The notes under the pieces are model-generated. The model was not told where the DNA came from, searched no databases, and was given only the letters and a program-made list of their open reading frames with translations. 64,000 nucleotides of DNA from assembly GCF_904846315.1 (NCBI RefSeq), contig NZ_CAJHAF010000001.1, positions 1,240,001 through 1,304,000 of the forward strand. The letters run 5' to 3'. The stretch is from Psychrobacter jeotgali. Its GTDB lineage: Bacteria; Pseudomonadota; Gammaproteobacteria; Pseudomonadales; Moraxellaceae. The translations under genes were made by a program, and so were the position numbers. This document shows positions 49,930-58,852 of this stretch, in pieces; the stretch's first letter is position 1; every line of letters begins with the position of its first letter.

Positions 49930-50432
49930 ACCCTCTCAAACATTCAATACTTGTGCCTATATTTGCACTTAAGCTTAGTATCTAATCCTATCTTAGATGT
50001 GTTTTCACACTTAAGATAGGATACCCGCCCTATGTAAAACCAAATATTGTCCGTTAATTTATGTTGGCTATATTTATTTTCAAGATATAACTTATGACTA
50101 CTACGTAGTTGCGAGAATGAGTTATTTCTTGCGTGTCATGAAGCATAAGCGCATAATAAATCCATAAAAAAATACAGTAACACCTTGATTTGACGAGTAA
50201 ATACCCCTTTAGCCTATAAGGTTATAAGTTATTAACTCTGATTAAAAAGTATTATTAATATCATATTTTAAACCTACTTTTTAACTCAATCATATCCATT
50301 CATAATAGTTACTGTCCAAAATAAACTCAGGTTTATATCTCAACTTAAAAAACTGACAAACTAATGCAGACCATTATGCAAGCGTATCACGGAAGCTAAC
50401 GCTACTTTGCTCACAAATAAGGGTAAGCGCTT
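49930..50432. other. Intergenic region upstream of cioA
   Basis: 503 bp. It holds a 16-bp hairpin without T-run (49985-50022) and a self-complementary segment at 50091-50149 (ATGAC pairs with GTCAT, enclosing a TACTACGTAG palindrome and a GCGAGAA / TTCTTGC arm). No coding sequence. Oxidase promoters probably lie in the last 150 bp. Confidence 0.45.
49985..50022. repeat. Perfect hairpin after the lipase gene, no T-run
   Basis: ATCCTATCTTA and its complement flank TGTG-TTTT-CACA with a two-base mismatch. It is strong enough to protect or end transcripts but lacks a following T-run on either strand. Confidence 0.55.
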
Positions 50433-51941
50433 ATGTTCGCTACATTTATAGTCGATCAACTGGATGCGCTGATGCTGGCGCGTATTCAGTTCGCCTTTGT
50501 AATCTCATTTCATATTGTTTTTCCCGCATTTTCTATCGGTTTAGCCAGCTTTTTAACTGTACTTGAGTTTCGCTGGCTTAGAACGGGAGAACCTATCTAC
50601 GCTGAAGTTTATAAGCACTGGGTGAAGATATTCGCTGTAGTCTTTGGCTTAGGCGTGGTATCTGGGGTAGTAATGTCCTACCAGTTCGGCACCAATTGGG
50701 CGGTGTTTTCAGACAAAGCCGGCAACGTCTTAGGCCCACTCCTCGCCTACGAAGTATTAACAGCGTTTTTCTTAGAGGCATCATTCTTAGGAATTATGCT
50801 ATTTGGCTGGGGACGAGTAAGCAAGCGCATGCACTTTGCATCGACCGCCATTGTCGCTATCGGTACGCTAATCTCAGGCTTTTGGATTTTGGCTGCCAAT
50901 AGTTTTATGCAAACTCCGCAAGGCTTTATGATGGGTGCCGATGGCCTGCTTTATCCCACCAACTGGATTGAGATTATTTTTAATCCCTCATTCCCCTATC
51001 GCTACGCCCACATGATGACCGCCGCCTTCTTGACCACAGCTTTTGTCATCGGCGGTATCGGTGCTTACTACCTTCAATCGAAACGTCACACCGAACACCG
51101 CCAGCATGGCCGAGTGATGCTAGGTATGGCAATGATCATGGCAATATTCGTCGCCCCGATGCAGGTACTCATTGGTGATATGCATGGTCTAAATACCCTT
51201 GAGCATCAGCCAGCCAAGGTAGCAGCAATGGAAGGGCTTTGGGAGGATGAGCGCGGTGCGCCATTAGTACTATTTGCAATTCCAGACCAACAGGCACAAA
51301 AAAACCATTACGAGATCAAAATACCTTACGTATCAGGCTTAATCTTAACCCATTCATTAGATGGTGAGGTCAAGGGGCTGAAGAACTGGGCTCCAGAAGA
51401 CCAACCCTATGTGCCCATCGTATTTTGGTCATTTCGCATCATGGTAGCCATTGGCACGTTAATGGTGTTAGTGGGATTATTTAGTGCCTACAAGTACTTT
51501 AAAAAGCAGCAATTTAATCCTGAAAGTAAATGGTTCCACCGAGCATGGATGATGATGACGCCGCTAGGTTTCATTGCGCTCCTCGCAGGTTGGTTTGTTA
51601 CGGAAACAGGACGTCAACCCTATACGGTTTATGAAGTCATTCGGACAGGGGAAAGCATGTCGCCGCTTGCCGCACAGCAAGTCGCCACCACGCTAATCGG
51701 TTTTATTGTGCTGTATATCTTTGTGTTTGGTGCGGGGAGCTTTTATATCTTGCGCTTGATTGCTCAAGGGCCAAAACCGTATGAAGATCCTGCTGATGAT
51801 AACTTTTATGAGCACTCTATAACTGAGGGTCAAGGACGGACGTTAAGCGGTGACAATAATCCTGCAAAGCATACGAAAGAAGGTCAGTCGCAGGATTTAG
51901 ACAGTCCAGAAAATGACCAAAATGACGGAGGGCTGCGCTAA
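50433..51941 (+). CDS. cioA: Cytochrome bd-type (cyanide-insensitive) quinol oxidase subunit I
   Basis: A 502-residue membrane protein. The N-terminal His near residue 25 in ISFHIVFPAFSIG is the usual heme b595 ligand. Further bd-oxidase features are FFLEASFLGIMLFGWGRV, the quinol region around GLILTHSLDGEVKGLKNW and ETGRQPYTVYEVIRT. A short Q-loop and the YTVYEV form indicate the CioA subfamily rather than E. coli-type CydA. The stop codon overlaps the start of the next gene by one base (TAATG), so the two subunits are coupled. Confidence 0.93.
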   Translation: MFATFIVDQLDALMLARIQFAFVISFHIVFPAFSIGLASFLTVLEFRWLRTGEPIYAEVYKHWVKIFAVVFGLGVVSGVVMSYQFGTNWAVFSDKAGNVLGPLLAYEVLTAFFLEASFLGIMLFGWGRVSKRMHFASTAIVAIGTLISGFWILAANSFMQTPQGFMMGADGLLYPTNWIEIIFNPSFPYRYAHMMTAAFLTTAFVIGGIGAYYLQSKRHTEHRQHGRVMLGMAMIMAIFVAPMQVLIGDMHGLNTLEHQPAKVAAMEGLWEDERGAPLVLFAIPDQQAQKNHYEIKIPYVSGLILTHSLDGEVKGLKNWAPEDQPYVPIVFWSFRIMVAIGTLMVLVGLFSAYKYFKKQQFNPESKWFHRAWMMMTPLGFIALLAGWFVTETGRQPYTVYEVIRTGESMSPLAAQQVATTLIGFIVLYIFVFGAGSFYILRLIAQGPKPYEDPADDNFYEHSITEGQGRTLSGDNNPAKHTKEGQSQDLDSPENDQNDGGLR

Positions 51942-52957
51942 TGTTTAATTTCGGCGATGTCTTAGATTTACCCCTGATTTGGGGCGGCTTGATCGCTTTA
52001 TCGGTCTTTATCTATGTTCTGCTCGACGGGTTTGATTTGGGCTGTGGTATTTTATTTCCCTTTGCAGGCTCCGATAAAAACCGTAGCCGTATTATGAACT
52101 CTATTGCCCCCTTTTGGGATGGTAATGAGACTTGGTTGGTACTGGGTGGTGGGGGCTTATTCGCCGCCTTTCCAGTAGCTTATGGCATTATTATGACCGG
52201 TCTGTATTTGCCGGTAACTTTGATGTTATTTGGTTTGATCATGCGCGGCGTGGCTTTTGAGTTTCGCTTTAAAGCCTCTTCTCGTCGTCATGTATGGGAT
52301 ACCTTCTTTTTTGTTGGATCAATCGTTGCTACCTTTTCACAAGGTATTATGCTGGGCACTTTGATACAAGGGATAGAGGCCAGTAATCGTCTTTATACCG
52401 GTGGCCCTTTTGATTGGTTATCTCCTTTTTCCATCATGTGCGGTTTTGCCTTACTGATTGGTTATGCGCTGTTAGGCTCCACCTGGCTTATCATTAAAAC
52501 TGAGCATAAATTACAAGTGTGGGCACGTAAAGTCTCTAGCTGGATGTTATCGGCGTTGTTATTGGCGATGGTAGTAGTCACGATATCGATGTATTTCTCA
52601 GATATTGAGGCGCTGGTAGGCTGGTTCAGCTTCCCTGGACTACTTTATTTGGCACCCATGCCTATTATCGTGCTGTTATTATTCTTTGTGATGCGTAAAG
52701 ACTTAAACACCGAGCGTGAGTATCGTCCTTTTTTATTGACTGTCGCTTTGTTTTTGATGGGATATATTGGGGTTTGTTTTGCGATATTCCCTTATATCGT
52801 ACCGTATCAGATGACTATTTATGAAGCGGCCGCCGCTGATACTTCTTTATCCTTTATGTTGATTGGTGCGCTGATTATGCTGCCGATTATCTTAAGTTAT
52901 ACCGCTTTTGCTTATTACACCTTTAAAGGTAAGTCTGATCATAATCCTATGTATTAA
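51941..52957 (+). CDS. cioB: Cytochrome bd-type quinol oxidase subunit II
   Basis: A 338-residue membrane protein with about eight segments. Typical features are LIWGGLIALSVFIYVLLDGFDLG at the N-terminus, FWDGNETWLVLGGGGLFAAFP and RGVAFEFRFK. It overlaps cioA by one base and forms the oxidase with it. Length is slightly shorter than E. coli CydB (379). Confidence 0.93.
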   Translation: MFNFGDVLDLPLIWGGLIALSVFIYVLLDGFDLGCGILFPFAGSDKNRSRIMNSIAPFWDGNETWLVLGGGGLFAAFPVAYGIIMTGLYLPVTLMLFGLIMRGVAFEFRFKASSRRHVWDTFFFVGSIVATFSQGIMLGTLIQGIEASNRLYTGGPFDWLSPFSIMCGFALLIGYALLGSTWLIIKTEHKLQVWARKVSSWMLSALLLAMVVVTISMYFSDIEALVGWFSFPGLLYLAPMPIIVLLLFFVMRKDLNTEREYRPFLLTVALFLMGYIGVCFAIFPYIVPYQMTIYEAAAADTSLSFMLIGALIMLPIILSYTAFAYYTFKGKSDHNPMY

Positions 52958-53042
52958 AAGAGATATAAATCAGCTTTATTTCAGAAAATATATGAGATAT
53001 AGGCGGTGATAATAGCGGATGAGGAGCTAACGAGGAAGTTTT

Positions 53043-53159
53043 ATGAAAAAGCTCAGTAAAAAACAATCTCAGTGGGCTTGGTTTATAGGCTTGTATCTAG
53101 CGGGTTTGTTGGTGATATTTACTATTGCCCAATTGATCAAGCTAGCCATGGGCGTGTAA
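53043..53159 (+). CDS. Small membrane protein, CydX-like (DUF2474-type)
   Basis: A 38-residue protein, MKKLSKKQSQWAWFIGLY at the start, then one membrane helix (AGLLVIFTIAQLIKLAM). It has a basic N-terminus and lies 85 bp downstream of cioB on the same strand, the position of the small oxidase subunit (CydX or the DUF2474 family) in bd-oxidase operons. A Shine-Dalgarno-like AGGAAG lies just upstream of the ATG. A terminator follows, so it closes the operon. Too short for ordinary ORF calling; membership is inferred from size, hydrophobicity and position. Confidence 0.75.
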   Translation: MKKLSKKQSQWAWFIGLYLAGLLVIFTIAQLIKLAMGV

Positions 53160-53189
53160 TTTTATCGCTATAATCTTGGTAATAAAAAC

Positions 53190-53225
53190 AGCGCCGTGCT
53201 AAATCATAAGCACAGCGCTCTTTTT
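53190..53225. terminator. Bidirectional terminator after the oxidase operon
   Basis: 11-bp stem (AGCGCCGTGCT and AGCACAGCGCT, one mismatch) with T5 on the right and A-rich flank on the left. It separates the oxidase operon from the convergent murU. Confidence 0.8.
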
Positions 53226-53267
53226 GTCAAAAACTTTGGTTTTAGTTTTAAGTATCAGTGGTCAACT

Positions 53268-53996
53268 TCAAGCGCCTTGATGATTGCTGGTACCTTTATT
53301 GTCAATAAAATTATTTATCTGAGTCAAGCGCTCAGGCGTACCGACATCTATCCAATTATCAGTAATCACCTCAGCAGTGATTTGAAACTTCAGCATCGCC
53401 TGCTTAAGCAGTGGCGCAAGGGCGGCAGGTTGACCTGTAACCAGTCCATCAACCAAACTCGGCGACATCACACTAATCCCAGCAAAGGTATATTTATCGG
53501 CATCAGCAATCGGCTGTTCACTAGCGAGCCCATTATTGATAGCAAAGTCGCCGCCACTATTATGCTCAGGATTATCAATAAGCAACAGGTGCGCGCGCTG
53601 ATCATTCCCTAATTGATAGTCAACCAATTGGCTGAAATCATAACTGCTCCATATATCAGAGTTGATGAGAATAAACGGCGCATCTTGTAATTTACCCGTT
53701 TGCAATGCCTGAAAAATCCCCCCAGCAGTCTCAAGCGGCTCTTCGGCTTCAACTGACCAATGTATAGTTACCCCATACTCTGAACCATCCCCTAAAGCAT
53801 CCATTAACTTATCTGCCAGCCAAGAAGCGTTAATCGTAATGTCAGTAATGCCAGCGGCTTGCAGAGCTTTAATATGCCAAACAATCAAGGGTTGTCCGCC
53901 CACTTCGACCAAAGGTTTTGGGGTCTCAAGCGTTAATGGGCGTAAACGAGTCCCTTTGCCCGCTGCCAAGATCATCGCTTGCGTTATTGCACTCAT
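53268..53996 (-). CDS. murU: N-acetylmuramate 1-phosphate uridylyltransferase (MurU-like)
   Basis: A 242-residue nucleotidyltransferase. The N-terminal signature MILAAGKGTRLRPLTLETPKPLVEVGG near residues 8-34 holds the nucleotide-binding loop. Asp in NSDIW near 113 is the metal ligand. It follows amgK by 59 bp on the same strand, with a strong AGGAG site. In Pseudomonas the amgK-murU pair makes UDP-MurNAc from recycled MurNAc, bypassing de novo synthesis and conferring fosfomycin tolerance; the same role is inferred. Distinguishing it from other sugar-1-phosphate transferases relies on this pairing. Confidence 0.87.
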   Translation of the reverse strand: MSAITQAMILAAGKGTRLRPLTLETPKPLVEVGGQPLIVWHIKALQAAGITDITINASWLADKLMDALGDGSEYGVTIHWSVEAEEPLETAGGIFQALQTGKLQDAPFILINSDIWSSYDFSQLVDYQLGNDQRAHLLLIDNPEHNSGGDFAINNGLASEQPIADADKYTFAGISVMSPSLVDGLVTGQPAALAPLLKQAMLKFQITAEVITDNWIDVGTPERLTQINNFIDNKGTSNHQGA

Positions 53997-54055
53997 GGTG
54001 GCTCCTGCTCATCTAATTAGATTTAATTTTAGGATAAAGGTTAGATTCAGGCTTT

Positions 54056-55168
54056 TTAGAGAAATTTAATTTTATAGCCAACCATAGCCTGCGTTTGTAG
54101 CCAGTTATAAAATGGCTGTATGGCTTGTTTAAGCTCTGCACTACCCTGCTCGCTAAGCCAATCAAGCTCAAGGATTAAATCGCCCATAACCTTTGGAATA
54201 TCAGCCAAATAACGGTCTTTGCCATCACGCTGTAACAAGCGAATAAAAATACCTAGCACTTTTAAATGGCGCTGAACGCCCATGATGTTGACATCCTTTA
54301 TAAACTGTTCAATGCTATCAGCGCTAGCTAGCCCAGCTTGCTGCTGCATTTGCCAAAAGTCATTCATCCACTGCACAACCTGCGCCTCTGGCCACTCGGC
54401 ATAAGCATCTCGTATTAGTGATACCAGATCATAGCTATAAGCCCCAATAACGGCATCTTGAAAGTCAATCACCCCTAAAGCTGAATGATCGTTCTGATCT
54501 TGCATGAGATTACGACTGTGATAATCTCGGTGCACAATCACCGCTGGCTGAGCCAAAATAGCGGTTATCAAAGCTGACTTCAGATTGCTCCAAATATTTT
54601 CATCGAGATTGGCACCAATGAAAGGAACGAACCAATCACGGAATAAATCCATTTCTCGGTTAAGCGTATGAGCATCATAATCGGGCAACTGGTGCTGGAT
54701 TCGAGCAGTCTCAACCGGTATTTTTTGTAGGGCTATTAGGGTTTGCATAGCTAACTGATAATAATCATTTACTTGCTCAGTATTAGCATCAACCAATAAA
54801 TGAGCAAACTCCGTCGTACCAAAATCTTGTAATACTAAAAACCCTTGGCGAATATCTTGCGCTATCAGCTCTGGTACATTAATAGCGGGTGCCATTAGCT
54901 TAGCGACATTGATAAATTGCTGCATGGCCTCTTGTTCATCAGCAGAATCCATGACAATATAGCGCGCCGGCGCCCCCTGACTACCTGTTAGTTGCAAACG
55001 GTGATACTGACGAGCGCTGGCATCGCCAGGCAAGCTATGAAGAGTAGAGTCTTGCCCAACAAAGACCTGATTTAGCCATTGCTGTAATTGTTGGTGCCGT
55101 GTTTTGTGGGTTGCAGAGGCTGTCACAGTATTAAGGGAATCGTCGGTCATGTCAGTCATAGTAGTCAT
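54056..55168 (-). CDS. amgK: N-acetylmuramate/N-acetylglucosamine kinase (AmgK-like)
   Basis: A 370-residue aminoglycoside-phosphotransferase-fold kinase. The catalytic loop reads VIVHRDYHSRNLM (HRDxxxxN) and the metal-binding segment VIDFQDAVIG. The N-terminal half has a glycine-poor nucleotide loop (LPGDASARQYHRL). It is upstream of murU and divergent from lptD-surA, the same arrangement as in pseudomonads, where AmgK phosphorylates MurNAc and GlcNAc at C1 during cell-wall recycling. Confidence 0.88.
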   Translation of the reverse strand: MTTMTDMTDDSLNTVTASATHKTRHQQLQQWLNQVFVGQDSTLHSLPGDASARQYHRLQLTGSQGAPARYIVMDSADEQEAMQQFINVAKLMAPAINVPELIAQDIRQGFLVLQDFGTTEFAHLLVDANTEQVNDYYQLAMQTLIALQKIPVETARIQHQLPDYDAHTLNREMDLFRDWFVPFIGANLDENIWSNLKSALITAILAQPAVIVHRDYHSRNLMQDQNDHSALGVIDFQDAVIGAYSYDLVSLIRDAYAEWPEAQVVQWMNDFWQMQQQAGLASADSIEQFIKDVNIMGVQRHLKVLGIFIRLLQRDGKDRYLADIPKVMGDLILELDWLSEQGSAELKQAIQPFYNWLQTQAMVGYKIKFL

Positions 55169-55554
55169 AGAAGATGTCGTAAGTTAATAATTAAGATGAA
55201 AAGAGATGTATAAATAAGGCTGTCTAGAATCAGCCAAAACAATCGACTCAACGGAAAATTTAGCAGTTATTGGAACAAATACTTGCTAAAATGACCCTTA
55301 ATCCGTGGCTATCAAGTGTTTTTATAAACTTTTATAACCTCAGATGACGATTGAATCACTGTTATTTTATAGTATTATTTAGGTTTTATAAGCATTTATA
55401 TAAGAAACGCCTTGCTAGACTATAAAATTTGGTGAATAGTGTAGCTGATTTGATTTTTTTTGACTATCATAAGTCGTCAAGATATGTAGCTTAGAAAGTA
55501 AGTGCTTAGCCATTCACTCGTTACCGTAACCCAATAGGCTCTACAATCATAGGT
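55169..55554. other. Divergent region between amgK and lptD
   Basis: 386 bp, AT-rich, no gene. It must hold promoters for both operons. A TAAAAT box near 55287 follows GGAACA near 55275, but the spacing fits neither sigma70 nor sigmaE cleanly, so I do not assign one. Confidence 0.4.
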
Positions 55555-58500
55555 GTGCCCTTGTTATATTCTCCGCTTTACCAAAGCATTCGCATGATTT
55601 TATTTGGTGCCTTGAGCTTAACTGGCTTGACCGTCAGTGCAGCTACTATCGACGATGATAACCTTAATGCGGCGGCACTCGTTGCTGATAGCCCCACTAT
55701 CGTTGATACTCAAGCTGAATTTAATAACACCTCCTATACTGATAGCACCTATTACAGTGAGTCTGTTGCCCCTAGAGTTTTAGCTGACGACAATCATTTA
55801 GTTACCAACGATTCATCAATTGCTAACAGTCAGTCAGTTGACGATGAAGACTACGTTAATCAAGCCATTACCATAACGCCTATTACCGACAACAGTGACG
55901 ATATCACGGCGAGCAACACGGCTGGTTTTGATGAGCAATATCCTACAGAGGATAATGATAGTAACGATACTATAGCTAAAGAAGCCGTTGCCGAAGATTC
56001 AATCGACCAACAACAAGCAGCTGATGGTAAGCGCTTAAAAGCTGAAGATGAAAGTATTCAACAAAGCCTAGTACGTTTAGCCGAATTCTATGAGTTGCGT
56101 CCTGATACTGATGTATCTGAGCTTCGCTCTAAAAATGATAAAAATATAGCTATCGATGCTCAAGACAGCCTACAAAAAGATCCCCAAACCATTCAAAAGC
56201 TAGGTAATAATTTAAACTTAGTCCCGCGCACAGTAGATAGCTCCCAACGCTGCGAAGGTCAGTGGGTATATCCTACTCGCAATCCAAATTATCAGCGCGC
56301 TGTCGATGAAGCCAATGCTACTAACGACCAGATGACTGAGCGCTTGAAGACTACTAATGCTCAGGCGGCTTTATTTGCAGAAGCTGATTATGGTTATTAT
56401 GACAATATCGACTATGCTGAGTTGTCAGGTAATGTCATTGTCGACCAAGGTAACCAGCACATAGAAGCCGATAAGGTGCTCATAAATAGAGCCACTGGAG
56501 TGGCAGGTGCTCAAGGTAACGTTATGTTTACCGACCAAGCTGTCGGTAATGGTCAAAGCCGAGCTACGGCAGATAAGCGCGGCGCCGAAGATGAGATGAG
56601 CTCGACCGAAGCTGTTTCTCAAGGGGGGCTAATTGGGGTAGCCGACAGCTTAGCTTACAATACAGAAAGTGGGCAAGCGACTGCTCATGGCGTGGCTTAT
56701 GCCAGCGTACCCATGCAATCACATGGCTATGCTAAGCGTTTGAACCGTCCTAATGAGAGCCAGTATGAGCTTGATGAGGTGATGTTTACCACCTGCCCAC
56801 CTACTGATCGTAAATGGCAATTAGAAGCAAAAAGTATCGATTTAAATACTGATACGGGCCGCGGTGAAGCCCGCAATACCACATTCCGTATCGCTGACGT
56901 TCCAGTATTTTACTTGCCTTATTTCAACTTTCCTATCGATGAGCGCCGTAGCAGTGGATTCTTAGTACCAAGTGCTAGTATCGGCAGTGAGAGTGGCTTG
57001 GAAGTCGATGTCCCTTATTATCTAAACTTAGCGCCCAATTATGATGCGACCCTGAACACTCGTATCTATACCAGCCGAAACCCTATGATTTCAGGTGAGT
57101 TTCGCTATCTAACTGAAGAGTATGGTGGCGGTATTCTTAACGGTTCTTATTTGCCGAATGATAAAGAATATAATGATGAGGACCGAAGCAGTCTTTTCTA
57201 TGATCATTACTGGTCATCTAATAGTATTCCACGCCTAAGCGGTGATGCTAAATATAGCTACGTCTCTGATGCGGATTATCTTAATGATTTCGATACGTTA
57301 GGGCTATCAAGTAATACCGTGAATTTACCTAGACGGGCACGCCTTAACTACTATAATGACTATGTTACAGGAGAGCTTAAGGTTGAAACTTTCCAAACCT
57401 TGGACGCCTTTACCAATACTGGCGAGGCTTTACAAGATAAAGATAAGCCTTACTCACGTTTGCCACAACTTAGTCTCAACTATCGTCTGCCTTGGCTAAA
57501 TAGCTTTGATATCACTGGTACTCATGACTCAGCTTATTTTAAGAAATCTATAGATGATGGCTCAGAAAATGAGAAAAGTGGTGTACGTGTTTATAATAAA
57601 CTAAGCGCCTCCTACCCATTAGAGAAACCATGGGGCTATATCAAACCAAAAGTAAGCTTACAGCATTTATATACTTCATACGATGAAGACAGTTTAGAAG
57701 ATAATTTACTGAGTAAAGAGGATGGCAGTCAGTCCGTATTCGTACCTCAAGCTAGTATCGATGCAGGCTTGAACTTATACCAAGCTGGTTCACCTTTCGG
57801 TGCTTTTGATAACAGTTTAGGCGGCTATCAACTGCTTAGTCCACGCCTGAAATACACTTACTCGCCCTATGAAGATCAAAATGATATTCCAAACTTCAAT
57901 ACTCGTATTGCGTCGATCAATTATGAGCAGCTGTTTTCAGACAGTTGGTTTTTAGGAAAGGATCGTCTGCAGGACTTACATGCCTTTACTGCTGGCCTTA
58001 ATTATAGTTACATCGATGCAACGGGCGTGACACGTTTTGATGGTAACATCGCAGAGCAGTATTATATTGATGATGGCCGAGTGACTTTAGAGGACCAAAC
58101 GCCAGTATTTAGTGATTCTTCGTCAGGCCTAGTGTGGGATGCTAGCGCTCAACCTTATAATAATGTTTGGGTTGATGTCAGTGGTGCCTTTACTAACAGT
58201 TATGATCTAAACTATATCACAACTGAGCTACGTTACCAGCCAACCGATAATAGCTTATTTAATGTAGGCTTCGTCAAGCGTCAACGCGATAGAAACACCA
58301 ATCAGTTGCCGTTATCAGCGTTAACAGCGTCTACCATTTTCCCTATAAGTAATAACTGGCGTATATTAGCCCAAGGTCAATACGATCATCGGCGTAATAA
58401 AATGTTGGATGCGCTTGTTGGGGTTGACTATGAGGATTGCTGCTTTGGTTTTGCCGTCTATGGGCGCCGTTATTATAACGATTTAAATATCCAAGATGAA

Positions 58501-58626
58501 CCTACTCAAGCTATTATGGCTGAGATTAGGCTAAATGGCTTAGGTGGTGGTAGTGGACGCTTAACCCGTTTATTATCAGAGAAGGTATTGGGGTTTGAGC
58601 CTGTACAGAGCGCGTGGAAAGACTAG
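55555..58626 (+). CDS. lptD: LPS-assembly outer-membrane protein LptD
   Basis: A 1023-residue protein (E. coli 784). A signal peptide (MILFGALSLTGLTVSAA region) is followed by an unusual acidic, Ser/Asn/Asp-rich stretch to about residue 165. The OstA/LptA-like jellyroll comes next (ADYGYYDNIDYAELSGNVIV, HIEADKVLINRATG), then the barrel. Cysteines in QRCEGQW, FTTCPPT and the C-terminal EDCCFG are those that form the interdomain disulfides. The start is unclear: GTG at 55555 abuts AGG, TTG at 55561 has AGGTG 5 nt upstream, and an ATG at 55594 also keeps the signal peptide. It is followed by surA, as in other gammaproteobacteria. Confidence 0.95.
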   Translation: MPLLYSPLYQSIRMILFGALSLTGLTVSAATIDDDNLNAAALVADSPTIVDTQAEFNNTSYTDSTYYSESVAPRVLADDNHLVTNDSSIANSQSVDDEDYVNQAITITPITDNSDDITASNTAGFDEQYPTEDNDSNDTIAKEAVAEDSIDQQQAADGKRLKAEDESIQQSLVRLAEFYELRPDTDVSELRSKNDKNIAIDAQDSLQKDPQTIQKLGNNLNLVPRTVDSSQRCEGQWVYPTRNPNYQRAVDEANATNDQMTERLKTTNAQAALFAEADYGYYDNIDYAELSGNVIVDQGNQHIEADKVLINRATGVAGAQGNVMFTDQAVGNGQSRATADKRGAEDEMSSTEAVSQGGLIGVADSLAYNTESGQATAHGVAYASVPMQSHGYAKRLNRPNESQYELDEVMFTTCPPTDRKWQLEAKSIDLNTDTGRGEARNTTFRIADVPVFYLPYFNFPIDERRSSGFLVPSASIGSESGLEVDVPYYLNLAPNYDATLNTRIYTSRNPMISGEFRYLTEEYGGGILNGSYLPNDKEYNDEDRSSLFYDHYWSSNSIPRLSGDAKYSYVSDADYLNDFDTLGLSSNTVNLPRRARLNYYNDYVTGELKVETFQTLDAFTNTGEALQDKDKPYSRLPQLSLNYRLPWLNSFDITGTHDSAYFKKSIDDGSENEKSGVRVYNKLSASYPLEKPWGYIKPKVSLQHLYTSYDEDSLEDNLLSKEDGSQSVFVPQASIDAGLNLYQAGSPFGAFDNSLGGYQLLSPRLKYTYSPYEDQNDIPNFNTRIASINYEQLFSDSWFLGKDRLQDLHAFTAGLNYSYIDATGVTRFDGNIAEQYYIDDGRVTLEDQTPVFSDSSSGLVWDASAQPYNNVWVDVSGAFTNSYDLNYITTELRYQPTDNSLFNVGFVKRQRDRNTNQLPLSALTASTIFPISNNWRILAQGQYDHRRNKMLDALVGVDYEDCCFGFAVYGRRYYNDLNIQDEPTQAIMAEIRLNGLGGGSGRLTRLLSEKVLGFEPVQSAWKD

Positions 58627-58852
58627 AAAGTACCAATCATCGAAGAGTTAACGCAGCAGCTTATATAGTAAGTAATCCAGTTGATAATATACTAATGGCT
58701 AGCTTAACCTTAACCAAGCAAACCAGTTAAGAAATAATACCAAGTTCAATATTGAAACAATGGTTTAACCTTTTTATATAATATAGACAGTTTTATTGAG
58801 TGGATATGTTAATCCAAGAATATCCAGTGCAATGACATTGACGAGGAGCATC

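Noticed and set aside
50091..50149. tRNA-like folding in front of cioA
   Set aside because: The nested stems resemble a partial cloverleaf, but there is no acceptor stem of 7 bp, no T-loop GTTCRA and no D-loop, so it is not a tRNA.
53196..53612. Plus-strand 138-residue frame opposite murU
   Set aside because: It overlaps the terminator and the antisense of murU, with no recognisable domain.
55260..55300. SigmaE-type promoter for lptD
   Set aside because: GGAACA resembles the -35 element, but no matching TCTGA-like -10 element occurs at 16-17 bp.
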